Assembly (NCBI GenBank): GCA_038503065.1
Contig: JBCAMK010000007.1
Coordinates: forward strand, 1,860,001 to 1,924,000
Source of the DNA: Paragyromitra xinjiangensis
Taxonomy: Eukaryota > Ascomycota > Pezizomycetes > Pezizales > Discinaceae
Direction of reading: 5' to 3'
Length of the DNA stretch: 64,000 bases
Under the pieces are notes generated by a model. It searched no databases. It was not told the origin of the DNA and saw nothing but the letters and a program-made list of their open reading frames with translations. The position numbers were made by a program, and so were the translations under genes. This document shows positions 13,501-25,100 of this stretch, piece after piece (the first letter of the stretch is position 1; the number at the start of each line of letters is the position of its first letter).

Positions 13501-14241
13501 CTTAACTCGCTGCCGAAATAAACTACCGACCAAATTGTGCCCGAGGTGCGGCCAAACAATCAGGTTTAAGTAGTGGATTTCGGTAGCTTTTGTGTCATGT
13601 TGCTCACAATCAAATTTGCTTACATTCCTTTCCATGGCTCTCAGACACAAGGGGCAATGACACAAGATATTTTGTGGTTAAGAGCTTTAATCACGATAAT
13701 GTCACAATGGCGCAGAAAGATGTAAGACTGACTTTTTCTACATTTCATTTTTGGCAGGTCCTAACAGCTTCGGCGAATAGGAACTTTGGGCAACTCAAAA
13801 AAAGAACTCAGAAATCTTTGACGAAGCTTTCAAAACTTCATGTGATGTCATACTTGTCTTTTCAGTCAACAAGAGCGGAAAATTCCAGGGTTACGTAAGT
13901 TTCATAAAACTAAACCTTACACTTTCCTCCAAAAATAATCGGTTAACACAATCAAGGCTCGTATGGAATCAGCACCGGGAACAGCACCGGTTCCCACTTG
14001 GGCCAAAAACCTTCTTTGGGAATCTTCTGGTCCTTTCCGTATCCGTTGGATCACTATTTGTGACATTAGTTTCCACCGTGTGGCACATCTTACAAATCGC
14101 CTGAACGAAGATCAGCCAGTCCTTATTGGACGTGATGGACAAGAAATCGACACAGACTGTGGAGCCGCTTTGTGCAAGCTAATCGATGAGGGGGCTTCAT
14201 ACCAACGCCGGGCCTTTGCCGAAAATGGTTCTGGAAATTAA
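10579..14241 (+). CDS. YTH-domain RNA-binding protein with long disordered N terminus
   Basis: YTH domains bind N6-methyladenosine RNA in an aromatic cage, or unmodified RNA as in fission yeast Mmi1. The model joins 10579-10998, 11047-13471, 13645-13721, 13781-13894 and 13957-14241 (1,106 residues). The first ~940 residues are low-complexity, rich in Arg, Ser, Asp, Glu and Pro, ending in an RGRG-type stretch near 13355. The C-terminal ~145 residues are a YTH domain: RYFVVKSFNHDNV, then ELWATQKKN carrying the first cage Trp, VILVFSVNKSGKFQGY, PTWAKNLLW with the second Trp position, and HLTNRLNEDQPVLIGRDGQE. This resembles the YTHDC1 subtype. The intron 13722-13780 is needed to see the first Trp; it has GTAAGA, CCTAAC and AATAG. 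The start is less certain: ATG at 10627 is an alternative and an upstream exon is possible. Most likely a nuclear RNA-processing or decay factor; whether it reads m6A is not shown. Confidence 0.88.
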
Positions 14242-15999
14242 CCGAAGATCTATATCTTCATGAAACACAGTTAAATTGGGTGGCTATTGTTCTTTTTCCT
14301 GTACAGGGGTAGAAATCACTATACGACGGGGTACTTCTTCGTTTTCCTGAAGAAGATCACCTAAGAGTGCTATTATATTTGGCTTGCTATTATCTTGAGA
14401 CCAGAGAGCTTTTTCAATCGTGTACCGTTGGGATTCGGTCTCGTTTTGCTGCGAGTTACACACAAAATTTATGGAAAACTGGCGGAAAATTATCAAACTA
14501 AGAGGTTAAGATAACTGAGGTTAAGGGAACGGAACGAGGAGGGGATAATTCACACCATCGAAAGAAAAAATTGGGACACCGGTTTGGAATAGCAACCATA
14601 CGATACGCAACAATAACAATCAAAGGCAGGAAAGTCAAGTAGTTGATTGGCATGTCGTAGCATGGGAAATGCAGAAGACAATAGCCGGATTTTTTAAGTC
14701 GATCTCTTATTCCCTTTCCGCTCTCTTTACATTTACGAGTATAATTGTTTTCACTTCCCAATATTTTGTCCACCTTTGGTGTTGCGTTTTCTTGTCTACA
14801 ACATTCCTTTAAAATTTAAACTTCACTCCTTGTAAATGTTCTTTGTCCGAATAGTTAGGTTCTAGTTTCTGCTATAAAAATAATAGGTGAAAATCAATTC
14901 CCTCTGACCAACGGGATGTGAATCTACTATTTAGACATCAGAGAAACGGTAGAAGGTCAACACAACCTTAGAAGTCAGAACACCCTACTTACTCAGGAAA
15001 GGCCTCGTCCCCGTAGCCAAATCTCCTCGTTTATGTGTGTCTATAGGGTATGCTAATAGTGGAACAAATAGGCGTCAAGCGCCATGCAGCACTTCATGTC
15101 CTTTAGGGAAAAAAAGCCAGTAAAATTATGAGAAACACTCAATTGACAAAGCACTAGCAATATATCTCACTTATAGTTAAGCCCGAACACGAAACCCGCA
15201 TAATAGATAAATTGCTTCAACATAGCCACCGTAGTAATGTAACAGTTCGCCAGCAGTAATATGTGCCCACCTCCATAAAACAGCAGATATTTCGATTAAC
15301 AAAGCAGTATCTAAACTACCCCACGGGTACCTTAGTCCCAGAGCTAATGTTCACAGGCCATCACTCGATTTGAACCTACCCACCACGAAGTAAACCCTAC
15401 CCACAACAAACCCACAATAGCCCTGGTACCCCATACCAAAGCACAGACCACCCAACTCAATAGCTGCACTCTCCCGCACCAAACGCACCGTACCAACACT
15501 ATTCCACAAAATACACAAACACGCTTATCTACATATCCGTCCCTTGCATATCCGAACAGACGCGTTAGTTTTCGCAACACCGGATGGAACTAGCGTAGGG
15601 ATACCCGGGTAAGAACTCGGGATTAGCTGTTGTTGTAGCGCAACCTGTTGGTCTATTCCGAGTTCACCAATATGAGACTAGGCAAATCAGCCAAGACCCA
15701 TCTCCCCACCTGGGTTGACGTCATGCCGGCTTTGAGTAGTCGAAACTCTAGGGAGAAGCACGACAGTGTTCGCAACACGAGCGAGTGATCCTCTATGATT
15801 GGCAGTCTTCGCTACTCGATCTACACTAGTTATGAACCCTATCTGCCCATAAAAACCATCAGTACTATAACTGAAACCCCATTTTATTCCGATACCTTCA
15901 TAACCAAAGCAATCCACAAAAAAAGTCTATTAATATATACCCCATTCCATTACCCATTCCATTACCCTAACCCAACCCAACCCCAAATCCAAGCCTCCT
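14242..15999. other. Intergenic region, no gene seen
   Basis: This lies between the convergent 3' ends of the YTH gene and the cis-prenyltransferase gene. The first part is AT-rich. From about 15340 to 16000 the + strand is strongly C-rich and G-poor, including CCATTCCATTACC- and CCCAACCC-like short repeats near 15945-15985. That skew continues into the 3' half of the neighbouring minus-strand gene. No open frame has recognisable coding content. Confidence 0.6.
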
Positions 16000-17020
16000 T
16001 TAAAACACCTTAACCTTCTCCCCCTCCCCCTCCTCCTCCCTCCCCTTTGCACTCCTCCTCTTCACCCCCCAATTCACCAAAATCGGCAAAAACTTCCACA
16101 TATCAAAATCCGGCCACAAGCAATCCAAAAACACAATCTCCGTATCCTGGTGACACTGCCACAACATAAAATCACTCAACCTCTCCACCCCACTCGTCCT
16201 GATCAGCAAATCCAGTGGTGGGCAATCCGCCGTAAACATATGATCCGTCAGGGTCTGCTCCGTAATCGACTCGATATCCATCAACCCCGGCGCCGTCGCA
16301 GTTTTATCCGACGAGTCAGACAAGTCTGAGAGAGACGGGGAGGGCGGGGTTGTAGATAGTGCGACGATCTCACGGATTGCGGTGGTTATTTCGTCGCGGG
16401 AGGTGTAGGGGAAGCAAACGTTTAGGATTGCCCTGTGGTTTGTTAGTAGTGTTATAGGAGGGAAAGAGGGGGAGGGGGGACTTTTTGTTGTGTTTGGTCA
16501 TTTCGGTGGCTTGTTCGATTACTTCTAGTACGTCCTGTCGTAGTAATGGTAGACAACCGAGGACTCGGAGATTTGCGCCGTATCGGTCCATTAATTCGCC
16601 GTGTTGACATAGCTGTGAGAGTTTGATTTTTGCGATCTCCATTAGTGCGTTTACTTCGTGCAGGGGGCGTTTAAAGTTTTCGATAGAGAACGCGTAGATT
16701 GTGACGACTTTGACTCCAGATTTGTAGCAGACTTCAAGGATCTGGTGGGTTGTTAGCTGTGTTGGGAGGGAGGAGGCGGGGGGGGGGGGTACTTTTGCGA
16801 GGGCTTCAAATCCCATGTTATGGCCTTCGACGGTCTCGATGTGGCTGCTGCGCGCGAACCGTCGGTTGCCGTCCATGACGAAGGCGACGTGTTGGGGGAT
16901 AGTGCCCTGGCGGAGGGCGTTGATAAGGAGCTCTTGCGCGCGGTCAATGGCCCATTCGACGGGGGGGGAGGAACGGAGCCATTTTCGGGTGCGGGAGGAA
17001 CCGTGGAGAGTTGCGGGCAT
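16000..17020 (-). CDS. cis-Prenyltransferase (dehydrodolichyl diphosphate synthase type)
   Basis: The family extends farnesyl or geranylgeranyl diphosphate with isopentenyl diphosphate into dehydrodolichyl diphosphate, the dolichol precursor for protein glycosylation at the ER (yeast Rer2/Srt1, human DHDDS). Exons on the minus strand are 17020-16793, 16741-16482 and 16432-16000, giving 306 residues, a normal family length. Diagnostic motifs are HVAFVMDGNRRFAR (catalytic Asp of the MDGN box), TIYAFSIENFKRP, and LLIRTSGVERLSDFMLWQ followed by LDCLWPDF. ATG at 17020 is the first in frame and gives the expected short N terminus. The first intron (16742-16792) starts GTA and then has a run of 12 C. 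Codons end mostly in C up to about 16320 and in G/T from there to the stop, although the protein is conserved across the switch. No Nus1-like partner subunit is in the window. Confidence 0.94.
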
Positions 17021-17672
17021 TGTGAGGTGTGGAGTGTGGGGTTGTGGAGTGTATGGGAGGTGAAGAGGTCGTGGTGGAATGGGATTGTTGGTGAAAGGAG
17101 TTGGTGGAGGGAAACGTATGTAACATGTGTCGTGAACCGTTGCCGATCCCCCTGCGGCTCCACGTCATCTTGGTTTTATATTTAGAATCGATATTTAATC
17201 TGGAGGTAATTTGCAGTAAACGGTCATGGATCTCTTCTTGTGGAATTTAAAATCTTGAGTTCTTTTGCTATCACCGCAGTTGTGACTTGGTATAATAGCT
17301 CGCGTACTCCAAGTAATACTACGAGATTCTCGGATATCCTTTACTCTTGGAGAAAGCTATCTCCTACTATTCAGAACTCCTGCAAGTTTAACTAATCCAC
17401 AATTCGGTCTAAACCACAGCTACATCATGATAGCCAGGGCATACACACCCTTAAACCCACAAGGGACAGAAACAACATCTTAGCTCTACCTCCACTACTA
17501 ATACCAATAGAAAAAGAAACCTCGAATATGTAGACTATAAAGCACCACTAAAGCCCAAAAGAACAAGAGCACAGAACAAACCCAGAGATCCATAAAACAT
17601 CAAGAAAAACTCCCAGCGACCGAAACCACCCCGAACTACCGAACCACCGAACCCACAATTACCCAACCCCCC
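17021..17672. other. Intergenic region between the cis-prenyltransferase and DCTN6 genes
   Basis: From 17021 to about 17160 the + strand is G-rich, so the leader of the minus-strand cis-prenyltransferase gene is C/T-rich. From about 17390 to 17672 the + strand is C- and A-rich and G-poor, which is the 3' flank of the minus-strand DCTN6 gene. Both stretches extend the skew of the adjoining coding half. No gene is seen. Confidence 0.6.
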
Positions 17673-18270
17673 CTACGACATCCACTTCAACGCATTGCTC
17701 GGAATCAAAACCCTCAAACTCTCCACATGCTTCTCCAACAACTTCCTCCTTGCCCCCGCCGTCCCCGACGCATCAATCCGTCTCTCCCCGGCACCATACA
17801 CTACCGTATCATCCGGCACCACCTCCCCATCCGCAATTCTCGTCAACGGCGCCAATTTACAATTCTCCCTTATCAGCCCATACCCACTCACACAGAAACA
17901 AGCCTCAACATACCTTCCCAACCACCGCGCCCTTCCCAACCTTCACTCCAACCTCCACCGTCGTACCCTCTCCAATCTCCTTCGCCTCAACAACAGCATT
18001 CACTTCAACTATCACTCCATCGCCGATGGTAAGCCCTTCTGCGTTTTGCGCGGTTATCTGTGTGCGCTCGCTGATGATACAGTGACTACCGATTGTGATG
18101 GGGCCGAGGGTGGAGTTGAGTTTAGCTCGTGGGTGGATCACCGTGTTGCTGGCGATACGGATCCGGTGTGTGCCGGTTAGGAGAGCGGTTTCGGCAACGA
18201 CGATGGAGGGGGAGAAGTCGACGGGGGGTTTGGCGAGCTCGATTGTTGGGGGGCGGGATTTCGGTGGCAT
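17673..18270 (-). CDS. DCTN6: Dynactin subunit 6 (p27), left-handed beta-helix protein
   Basis: Dynactin p25/p27 form the pointed-end cap of the dynactin complex, which recruits dynein to cargo such as endosomes; in filamentous fungi this supports nuclear and endosome movement along hyphae. Two minus-strand exons (18270-17914 and 17864-17673) join at a 49-nt GT-AG intron to give 182 residues, a normal p27 length. The N-terminal half reads TVIHPRAKL, GPITIGSHCIISE and LTIGDGVIVE, the hexapeptide turns of a left-handed beta helix. After the intron comes CKLAPLTRI and VPDDTVVYGAG, the conserved end of the helix (compare VIPENTVIYGA in animals), then a C-terminal helix. DCTN5 (p25) is the nearest alternative, but the VYGAG segment and helix fit p27 better. 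Codon third bases switch abruptly from C to G/T near residue 85. It shares a divergent promoter with the DUF4291 gene. Confidence 0.87.
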
Positions 18271-18349
18271 GGTTTGTGGTGGGGATGGAGGCTCAATGGT
18301 AGCACGGTGTTGTGTTACAGTTGAGTAACACTAGAACCCTACAATAAGG

Positions 18350-18449
18350 TGACTCAAGATATGTATATAATCGCCCACCCCCAACCCCCACCCAACCCCC
18401 CAAAACCTTACACTATACAATGACTCGAGATATGTATATAATTACCCAC
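18350..18449 (+). promoter_or_regulatory. Duplicated TGACTC + TATA promoter unit
   Basis: Two 29-bp copies (18350-18378 and 18421-18449, offset 71 bp) share the pattern TGACTC-(A/G)-AGATATGTATATAAT followed by CCCACCC, with three mismatches. The first copy carries TGACTCA, the consensus of Gcn4/CpcA-type bZIP activators; the second has TGACTCG. Each also holds a TATATAA box, at 18364-18370 and 18435-18441. The second TATA lies about 67 bp before the DUF4291 ATG. The pair sits in the 231-bp divergent promoter between DCTN6 and the DUF4291 gene. Confidence 0.6.
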
Positions 18450-18501
18450 CCTCCACCCCCAGCACTCCTCTGCAACCCCACCTAAAACACCCCTCCCAAC
18501 A

Positions 18502-19108
18502 ATGGCCTCCACTCCATACCGTCAAATCCGCGCCCTCTACGACACAGACACCATAACCGTCTACCAAGCCTACTCCCCCAGTATCGCCCTCCCCGCCGTC
18601 ACCTCCCAAAAACTCTCCGCCTCCCCCGACTTCCAGCTCACCCGTATGACATGGATCAAGCCCAGCTTCTGCTGGATGATGTCCGTCCCCCTCCTCCTCC
18701 CATCTCCCGCCAATTAACACAACCAGGTACCGTTCCGGCTACGCCCTTAAAGACGCAAACCAAACTCACATACTCGCACTACGACTAGAACGGTCTACGT
18801 TTGAATCTTTGCTTTCACGCGCGTCGGTTGCTAAAGGGGTGAAGGGTGATGTCCGGGTGCAGTGGGATCCGGAGAGGAATGTGGTGTTGGGGAGGTTGGA
18901 GTATAGGAGTATTCAGGTTGGGGTTGGGAGGGCGGTGGTTGGGGAGTTTGTGGATGGGATCGTGGGGATTGAGGATGTGACGGAGAAGGTGTGGAGGATT
19001 AAAGAGTTGGTGGATGGAGGGCGGGCAGAGGAGGCGAAGGGGTTGTTACCGGAGGAGAGGGAGTATGTGGTTGGGGAGGGGTTGAGGGGGGTTTTGGAGA
19101 TGGATTAG
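18502..19108 (+). CDS. DUF4291 family protein
   Basis: DUF4291 proteins occur in bacteria and fungi and have no established function. Two exons (18502-18680 and 18727-19108) join at a 46-nt intron with GTCCGT and AACCAG ends to give 186 residues, about family length. Family hallmarks are TITVYQAYSPSIALPAV, then MTWIKPSFCWMM running across the splice into YRSGYA, and WDPERN in the C-terminal half. The start ATG at 18502 gives the usual short N terminus before the IRALYD segment. Exon 1 uses mainly C-ending codons (40 of 59 by my count), whereas the last 92 codons contain only 2 ending in C and are nearly all G/T-ending. The protein is family-like on both sides, so this is a nucleotide-level effect rather than a fusion. 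It diverges from DCTN6. Confidence 0.88.
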
Positions 19109-22100
19109 TGAGGGTGGGGTGGGGTGGGAGTTTGGGTTATGATATCCAGATGGATTGCTTAATGATTGCGAGCCCAACTTCAGTTGCTCTCCTGGAAATT
19201 GTTGAAAATGGAGAGCTCTTCGGAAATAATTCCTTTTCCAGGATATTCCCGGTTCTTACAACTTTCCCTCACAAAACAGGCAACAAAACAGGCAGAGGAA
19301 TACCTTACTATTTACACCCACCTTTACCGCTTCTTATGGCGTCTCCGGTCATGGACACAAAGATAGTTACTCTCATTCGTCAATCACACGAAATACATCC
19401 AAGCCCAACGAACGAACGAGTGATTTTACATGAACTTCCCCAACGCAGACCGAGTGATATATTATGTTTGAATCGTTATTTTCTCGTCATATGATCTAGC
19501 TCGATCGCATATCTCTACAAGTTCCCGTTCAGATTTAATTGCCTGCTCGGAAATCCAGCACTTCCGAATCAGGAATATGGAGATTGGCCTTTGAAGGTGA
19601 TGGACGAGAGAATAGCATCCCTCATGACCCGAAGACTGATATCCAACTAGGCTCTTTGAGAGCTGTGACTAAACAACGGTGATGTCGACGAGACGAGATA
19701 TTCTGCGACGGTGCATGCCTGTAGAATAAATAAAGACAAACGCGAAAGTCTTGGATAGCTTAGTGATGATACATAATTGCATTTACGATCAGTGCAAATA
19801 ACGAATGTCTCAAAACTCCTTTCTAGTCCTACTATCGCCCATCCCCTACTAACTTTTTCCAAAGCCGTGCAGCGGTACCAAAGAAATGAAACATCTCGAG
19901 ATGGCATGTGTTTAACGGAATCGGTAGCAACGAAATTAAAGTCTCAAAATCGCTAGAGTTGCGCTGAGCACACATGCCATGCGGTTGAGTGCTTTAGTTA
20001 TGTTCCGGTTTCTGCCGCCATTTACGTGGATCTCGCCCAAAACCGTATAAGCGACATCTATAAGACGAAATATTTCGTGACAGTATGTGCCCAAAGGAAT
20101 GAATAGAGATAAAATTAAACTCGAAATCGCAGAGTGATAATGCATGATTATCTCTGCCAGGCCGCAATGACGGAACTTCTCAAACACGTGGCTTATCTTA
20201 GCTCTGTTATCGTTCAGCCAGTTCCCAAGACATATCTCCTGGGCTTTTCGCTTACGATCCTTGGCCTGCTTCTCGTGTTCTGAAACATAACCGTGTGTCT
20301 CAGATTCTCTTCACAAAAACCGGGTTCCTAAATAGGGGAGTATGTTCTAATCGAACGCACAACAGTCACTCCCATGACCATTTTCAACTAAAAGATCCCG
20401 AGTTTAATTATAGTACGACACCAAGCCGAACGTTCAACCCCGAATACGTCCCGCGCCAAAGAAAGAACCAAAAGCGCTACCATTGTCAAAACCCCCCTTC
20501 TTCAGTCATCGTACCATAAATAACAAGCGAGCCGGTGTTTGGGAATGTGGAAATTACTAGTTAGTCGGTGCACAAGTCAAAGGAGTCGGCCAACGTGGTA
20601 TTTTTGGTTTTTCTCATGCCGGTATTAGATACAGGAGTTGGAAGAGTAATCGCCAAGTCCCCCTTATCCTATGGTGTTGTCATGAGGCTGAGATTACGCT
20701 GTGTCTAATTAGGGGGGAATAGGGATGTTAGTCGAGGTTTGTTGTCTTGAAGCTATGCTGAACGAAATTAAAGAAGTGGAAAAAGAAAGGATGGGTTTCT
20801 TTTTTCCCTTGGACTTGGGTTTTGAAACTCCCCGATGTCTTGCCATGACCTTGGATCTCTTGGCGGGCTACCCTGAGTGGAGATGTGTATCTCGATACGC
20901 GACATTCATGGGTTGTCACTCGTTTGTTTGAAACAAAATCGTGTTCTGCTGGTTAACGAACTTACTCGTCAGGGAGCGGGTTAATTCCACACTCCGAACA
21001 CAATTCAAGCATATTTCCAGTTTATTATCGTCAACTCGACCCCACGTAGTAAACCCTGCCCTGGAGTATATGATATTACCTAGTCCCAGCTTCCACGAGT
21101 GTCAGAAAAATACGGCGGTAACGTTCGCACACGAAACCTAGGCTCAAGATAAGAATATGTACGCAACCATCTACCCGGGCTGTCTCATCGAGATCGACAA
21201 CCCAAGATCTCGTCCCGAAGGGCTAGGAGGTTTTCGGCTGGGTATCTCCCAAAATCTTTCTCACTGTGGGGTATGAGTTTCTAGAAGCCCAATGAGTGAT
21301 TGCACATGCACAGGGCTAGTATCGACTGCCGGGGCTAGAACTCTTGCTTCCACCAATTGTCTCAGACGTCTTTTTACTTGATATACTTTGTGCCACTATT
21401 GGGTTCGATTCTGCACCGTTCTATTCCTCAATTTCAAACTATACCTCAGAAGTAGCTGGAATCAAAGCATGTGATCACTTATCTTCGGATTTCGTAAGTA
21501 CCGGTACAAAAGGGAAGATGAATCCTCGAATAGCAATTCAGAGTCGTGTCTGTATACGGGTTTCACGATTCCAGCCCAATAAACCCACGAATGCTGCACT
21601 AGGCTGGAGGGATTTGAAGACTCATTCTGGAAGCTATCACCAACCCACGTACCTAGAATTAACAAGCAGAATAATCTATAGAAGACGAGATATATACAAA
21701 ATCCACAAGTCATCCCCAAAACACGAGTGATTCCATAAGTATCCAGAAACCTCGGCTTCCGCAAATACCGACGGCCGAAAGGAAAAAAAGGACGAGAAAG
21801 CTATCCACATGACTCTCCCGACCCGACCCGACCCACTGACACACGCAAACACGTCCTTCCGGTTCAATAAAACCGGTAAGTCCCGCCCTGACGTAGAAAA
21901 AAACGAAAAAATCAAGAGTATGCCACGAGTGATCGTGTGTGTATCTAAAGATGCTCGGATACCGGATCAGCCGACGGCCGAAAAAGATACCGTTCGGACC
22001 CGGTGTCCTGGCTCATGACTATCGGATCGGGTCCAATAGCCCCGCTCCGATTCTTTTGAAGATATTTTTCCCCTTGGATCTATGATTGACTCACCGGGTG

Positions 22101-25100
22101 CGGAGAGTGTGACGGGAGGAAAATGAGGCCATGTTTGACCTCGGTGACAACAATTACATTATAACTAGTCCAATAGCCTTAGGCGGATGATCGGGAAGAT
22201 CCGTTACATAGATATGCAGATAATCTTTCTTAAGGGGATCCGAGGTCTGAATAGACCGAGGCCAGGGTCATATGATAGTTAGTCCGGCCGAGATAGTTCG
22301 ACCGAGAGGATTTGGAATGGGGGGAAAAAAAAGAAAAGAAAAAAACTCGTGACGATTGGTGATTGTAAGGCTAGCTAGATCTGTCAGCGATTATTTTTCT
22401 TCTTCACTTTCTCGAGGTTTCTTTTTTAGGGTTGGTAGTTCTTCCGATCCCGAGGGAGTGATTAGAGTAGCAAGTGGGGTCGATTTTCCAAAGCTTACAG
22501 GTCCTGCCGGTAAGGCTTAGTTACGGTTTGTGGAAGATCCTCTCAACCGGGGTTTACAGAAAAAAAAGTACTGGTAGGCTGAGGTAGCTTTGTAGCGCTA
22601 AGGAAATCTTCGAAGGGTAAATATCAGATCGACTACTCGGGGGAGATAGAGACCCGTAAAAATATCTGCTTGGCTAGGTCCAGCCACATTGACTAATTGG
22701 CTCACCAACCTTTGCTCACCCTGAGTACTGTGCCACACACGTAGAGCCTGGTTGTTGGGCTGGGAATAGTCTTGCCAGGATGGAAAACACACATTAGACG
22801 CCATAATTGGATGAAAGGCCTAGGCGTTGTGTATTTCTGGTGCTTCCGGCGCCTACATGTACTTTGTGTCGCTACGGAATGTTGGCAAAGCTTAATGCCT
22901 TGCTGGGGAGAATAATGAAATGGATTACTCTTTCGCACACGTGGCACGCGGGGTATTCCATATCTTTACGCGTATTCGCAGAGCTTACGGTGAGATGAGT
23001 GAGTAACTTATAGGTTCGATATCCTCATGCGGCAATAAAGCTGTCAACGGCCACGAGTCGGCAACGACGCAAGGTTGTTTTCTCGGAAGAATCTTATGTC
23101 TCACACTCACGTTCTTGGCGCGTCATCGAGGAAAGCTTTATTTTATTCTACTTTTGGAAGCCGGTACGGGGATTTTCCGGCATCCGGAGACCGCAACGGC
23201 GCGCTGTGAATCATCAAGAAGCGGTTTTCGCCATTGCTTCCGTGTTGGATGGGAAAGGTGGGGTTTCGGTGGCCGGATGCCCATCGTCTGGATGATTGTT
23301 CAGGTTCTTTACTCGAAGAGTATAGTACGTACATACATGTCATGCAAGCGATTATGCATAAGCAGTTTGCATGAGATCCTGAACTTCAAGGTTCTTGGAA
23401 GTGCCGGTACCTTACTCACGCGAGGGATTAATATTAGACTTTGAGTGTGATTCGAAGCCAAGTACGAACTGGTTAAAGTACTCTGTATCGGGTTCACCTG
23501 GCTTCTTCAGTCCCTTTTTGACCCCTCGTGTGGCTTGCTATCGCGAGAGATTGTAACGTACTTCGGGTATGTAGGTGTGACATGTGTAACCGGTAAGGGT
23601 CGTCTTTGCATGTTGATGGCCGTTACGTAGTTACGCCGCGTAGCACTGATGTTTATTTGCCTGCAGGTGTGCATCGCAAGACCGGAAACGAACGCATGGG
23701 ACGCACCGACCTTTCTTTTTGGCTATGCACCAATGATATGAGAGAGGAATACCTATAGGGCGTGAGTGGGAGTTTATTGGGTGTGGGTTTATCTGGATAA
23801 TATGCGAGGCAAGAAGTCGAAGGGCGATGGCTGGATAATCCACAGGCAGATGGTTGGGGCTGCGTAAATGGAACGAATGATTTCAGAGATTCATATGGTG
23901 CGGGCAGCCTATCAAATTGGGGGACTGGCGGTATGTCATCATGAGCAAGCACGGCTTGTAGCTTTTTAACTACCTGTTGAACAGAAGCGATTTCGAACGC
24001 TAGTATGTTCTGCGCATTGGAGTCGTAGGTGAATACGAATGGATACTTTCGACACGTTGGACACCTGGTCTATTCCACGTGCATATCGTGAGCATACGTA
24101 TGTACCACCTCGATCGATAGTTACACATGCTTCTTCGTGGCCCTTCTGGAAGGATGAAGTTAAAATTAAAGGTTAGCGGTTGAAATCGTCAGCCTCTACA
24201 TTTAGAAGGATGCCTGTCCCTCAGGCGTAAGCAAGACCCGTAACGCTCGGGAAAAAAGCAATTCGAGCGGGGAAAGTCGATGTAGAAGCATTTCAGATGA
24301 ATCGAAATCGCAAACGGGGGGGGAATATTAGGAAACAATATTACGGGATCCAGGTGAGGAGGGTAGATACGTACCTCACCTCACCCCGCACAATGTGGTA
24401 GGTACGAAGTGACAAAGATTGATATCTCAAAAGCCAAGGCTCAAATGACACATCCGTAGGAGGCTCTTTATTGGATGGGGTTACTTTACTTTCCTAGTTC
24501 AGGTTTTTTTGTGCGTTTTGTGTCTGAATCGCGCACGAGCAAACGCAGATCCCACATCCCGAACTGAAGAGGAAGCGAATGGGAGATAAAAGTCGAAACC
24601 ACCCGTCGGTTGTACAGCGCTGCGGCTCCAAAGGCGTGGCTGGGATAAATCTCGATGCGCTTGGGAGGGTGTAATCGGGGAGCCCTGCCAGGGTTCCTAG
24701 CCCGCGTGATTCGCTGGACTCGGAGACGGGGGAATAAAAAGAGCGAGTCCAAAAAGTAAGTCTGGAATGGGATCTGACCTTATGTACAGTTCTTCCATGG
24801 AGTACCGCTTACTAGGGCGAGCGAGCTAAAAGGGATCTCAAGGAATAAACTTTCGGCCGATACCAAGAACAAACTCATCACTTGGGACAAGACGAGAGAA
24901 ACAGGCTAAGGATACCAAGAAAAGCCGGGTCGGAAGGAGCGTGCAGATTCACGAACTGATGTACTCATTCATGTATGTAGGACTATGAGACGTGGTCCGG
25001 GTAAGGTGACTAGAAGAAGCGCTCGAGTTGAGGGCCTCGCGAGATGGACAGTGTATGTATGTGGATTTAGGGGGGAGGCTCTGCCTGGGCATTGCTGCCT

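Noticed and set aside
13722..13820. Apparent frameshift at an A7 run in the YTH gene and loss of the cage Trp
   Set aside because: It arises only if a 37-nt intron ending at 13758 is assumed. A 59-nt intron 13722-13780 with GTAAGA, a CCTAAC branch site and AATAG acceptor restores the frame and the Trp, so the gene is intact.
21400..21412. GGTTCGATTC, a tRNA T-loop-like string
   Set aside because: The flanking bases do not form a T-stem, and no A-box or acceptor stem is found at the right distance.
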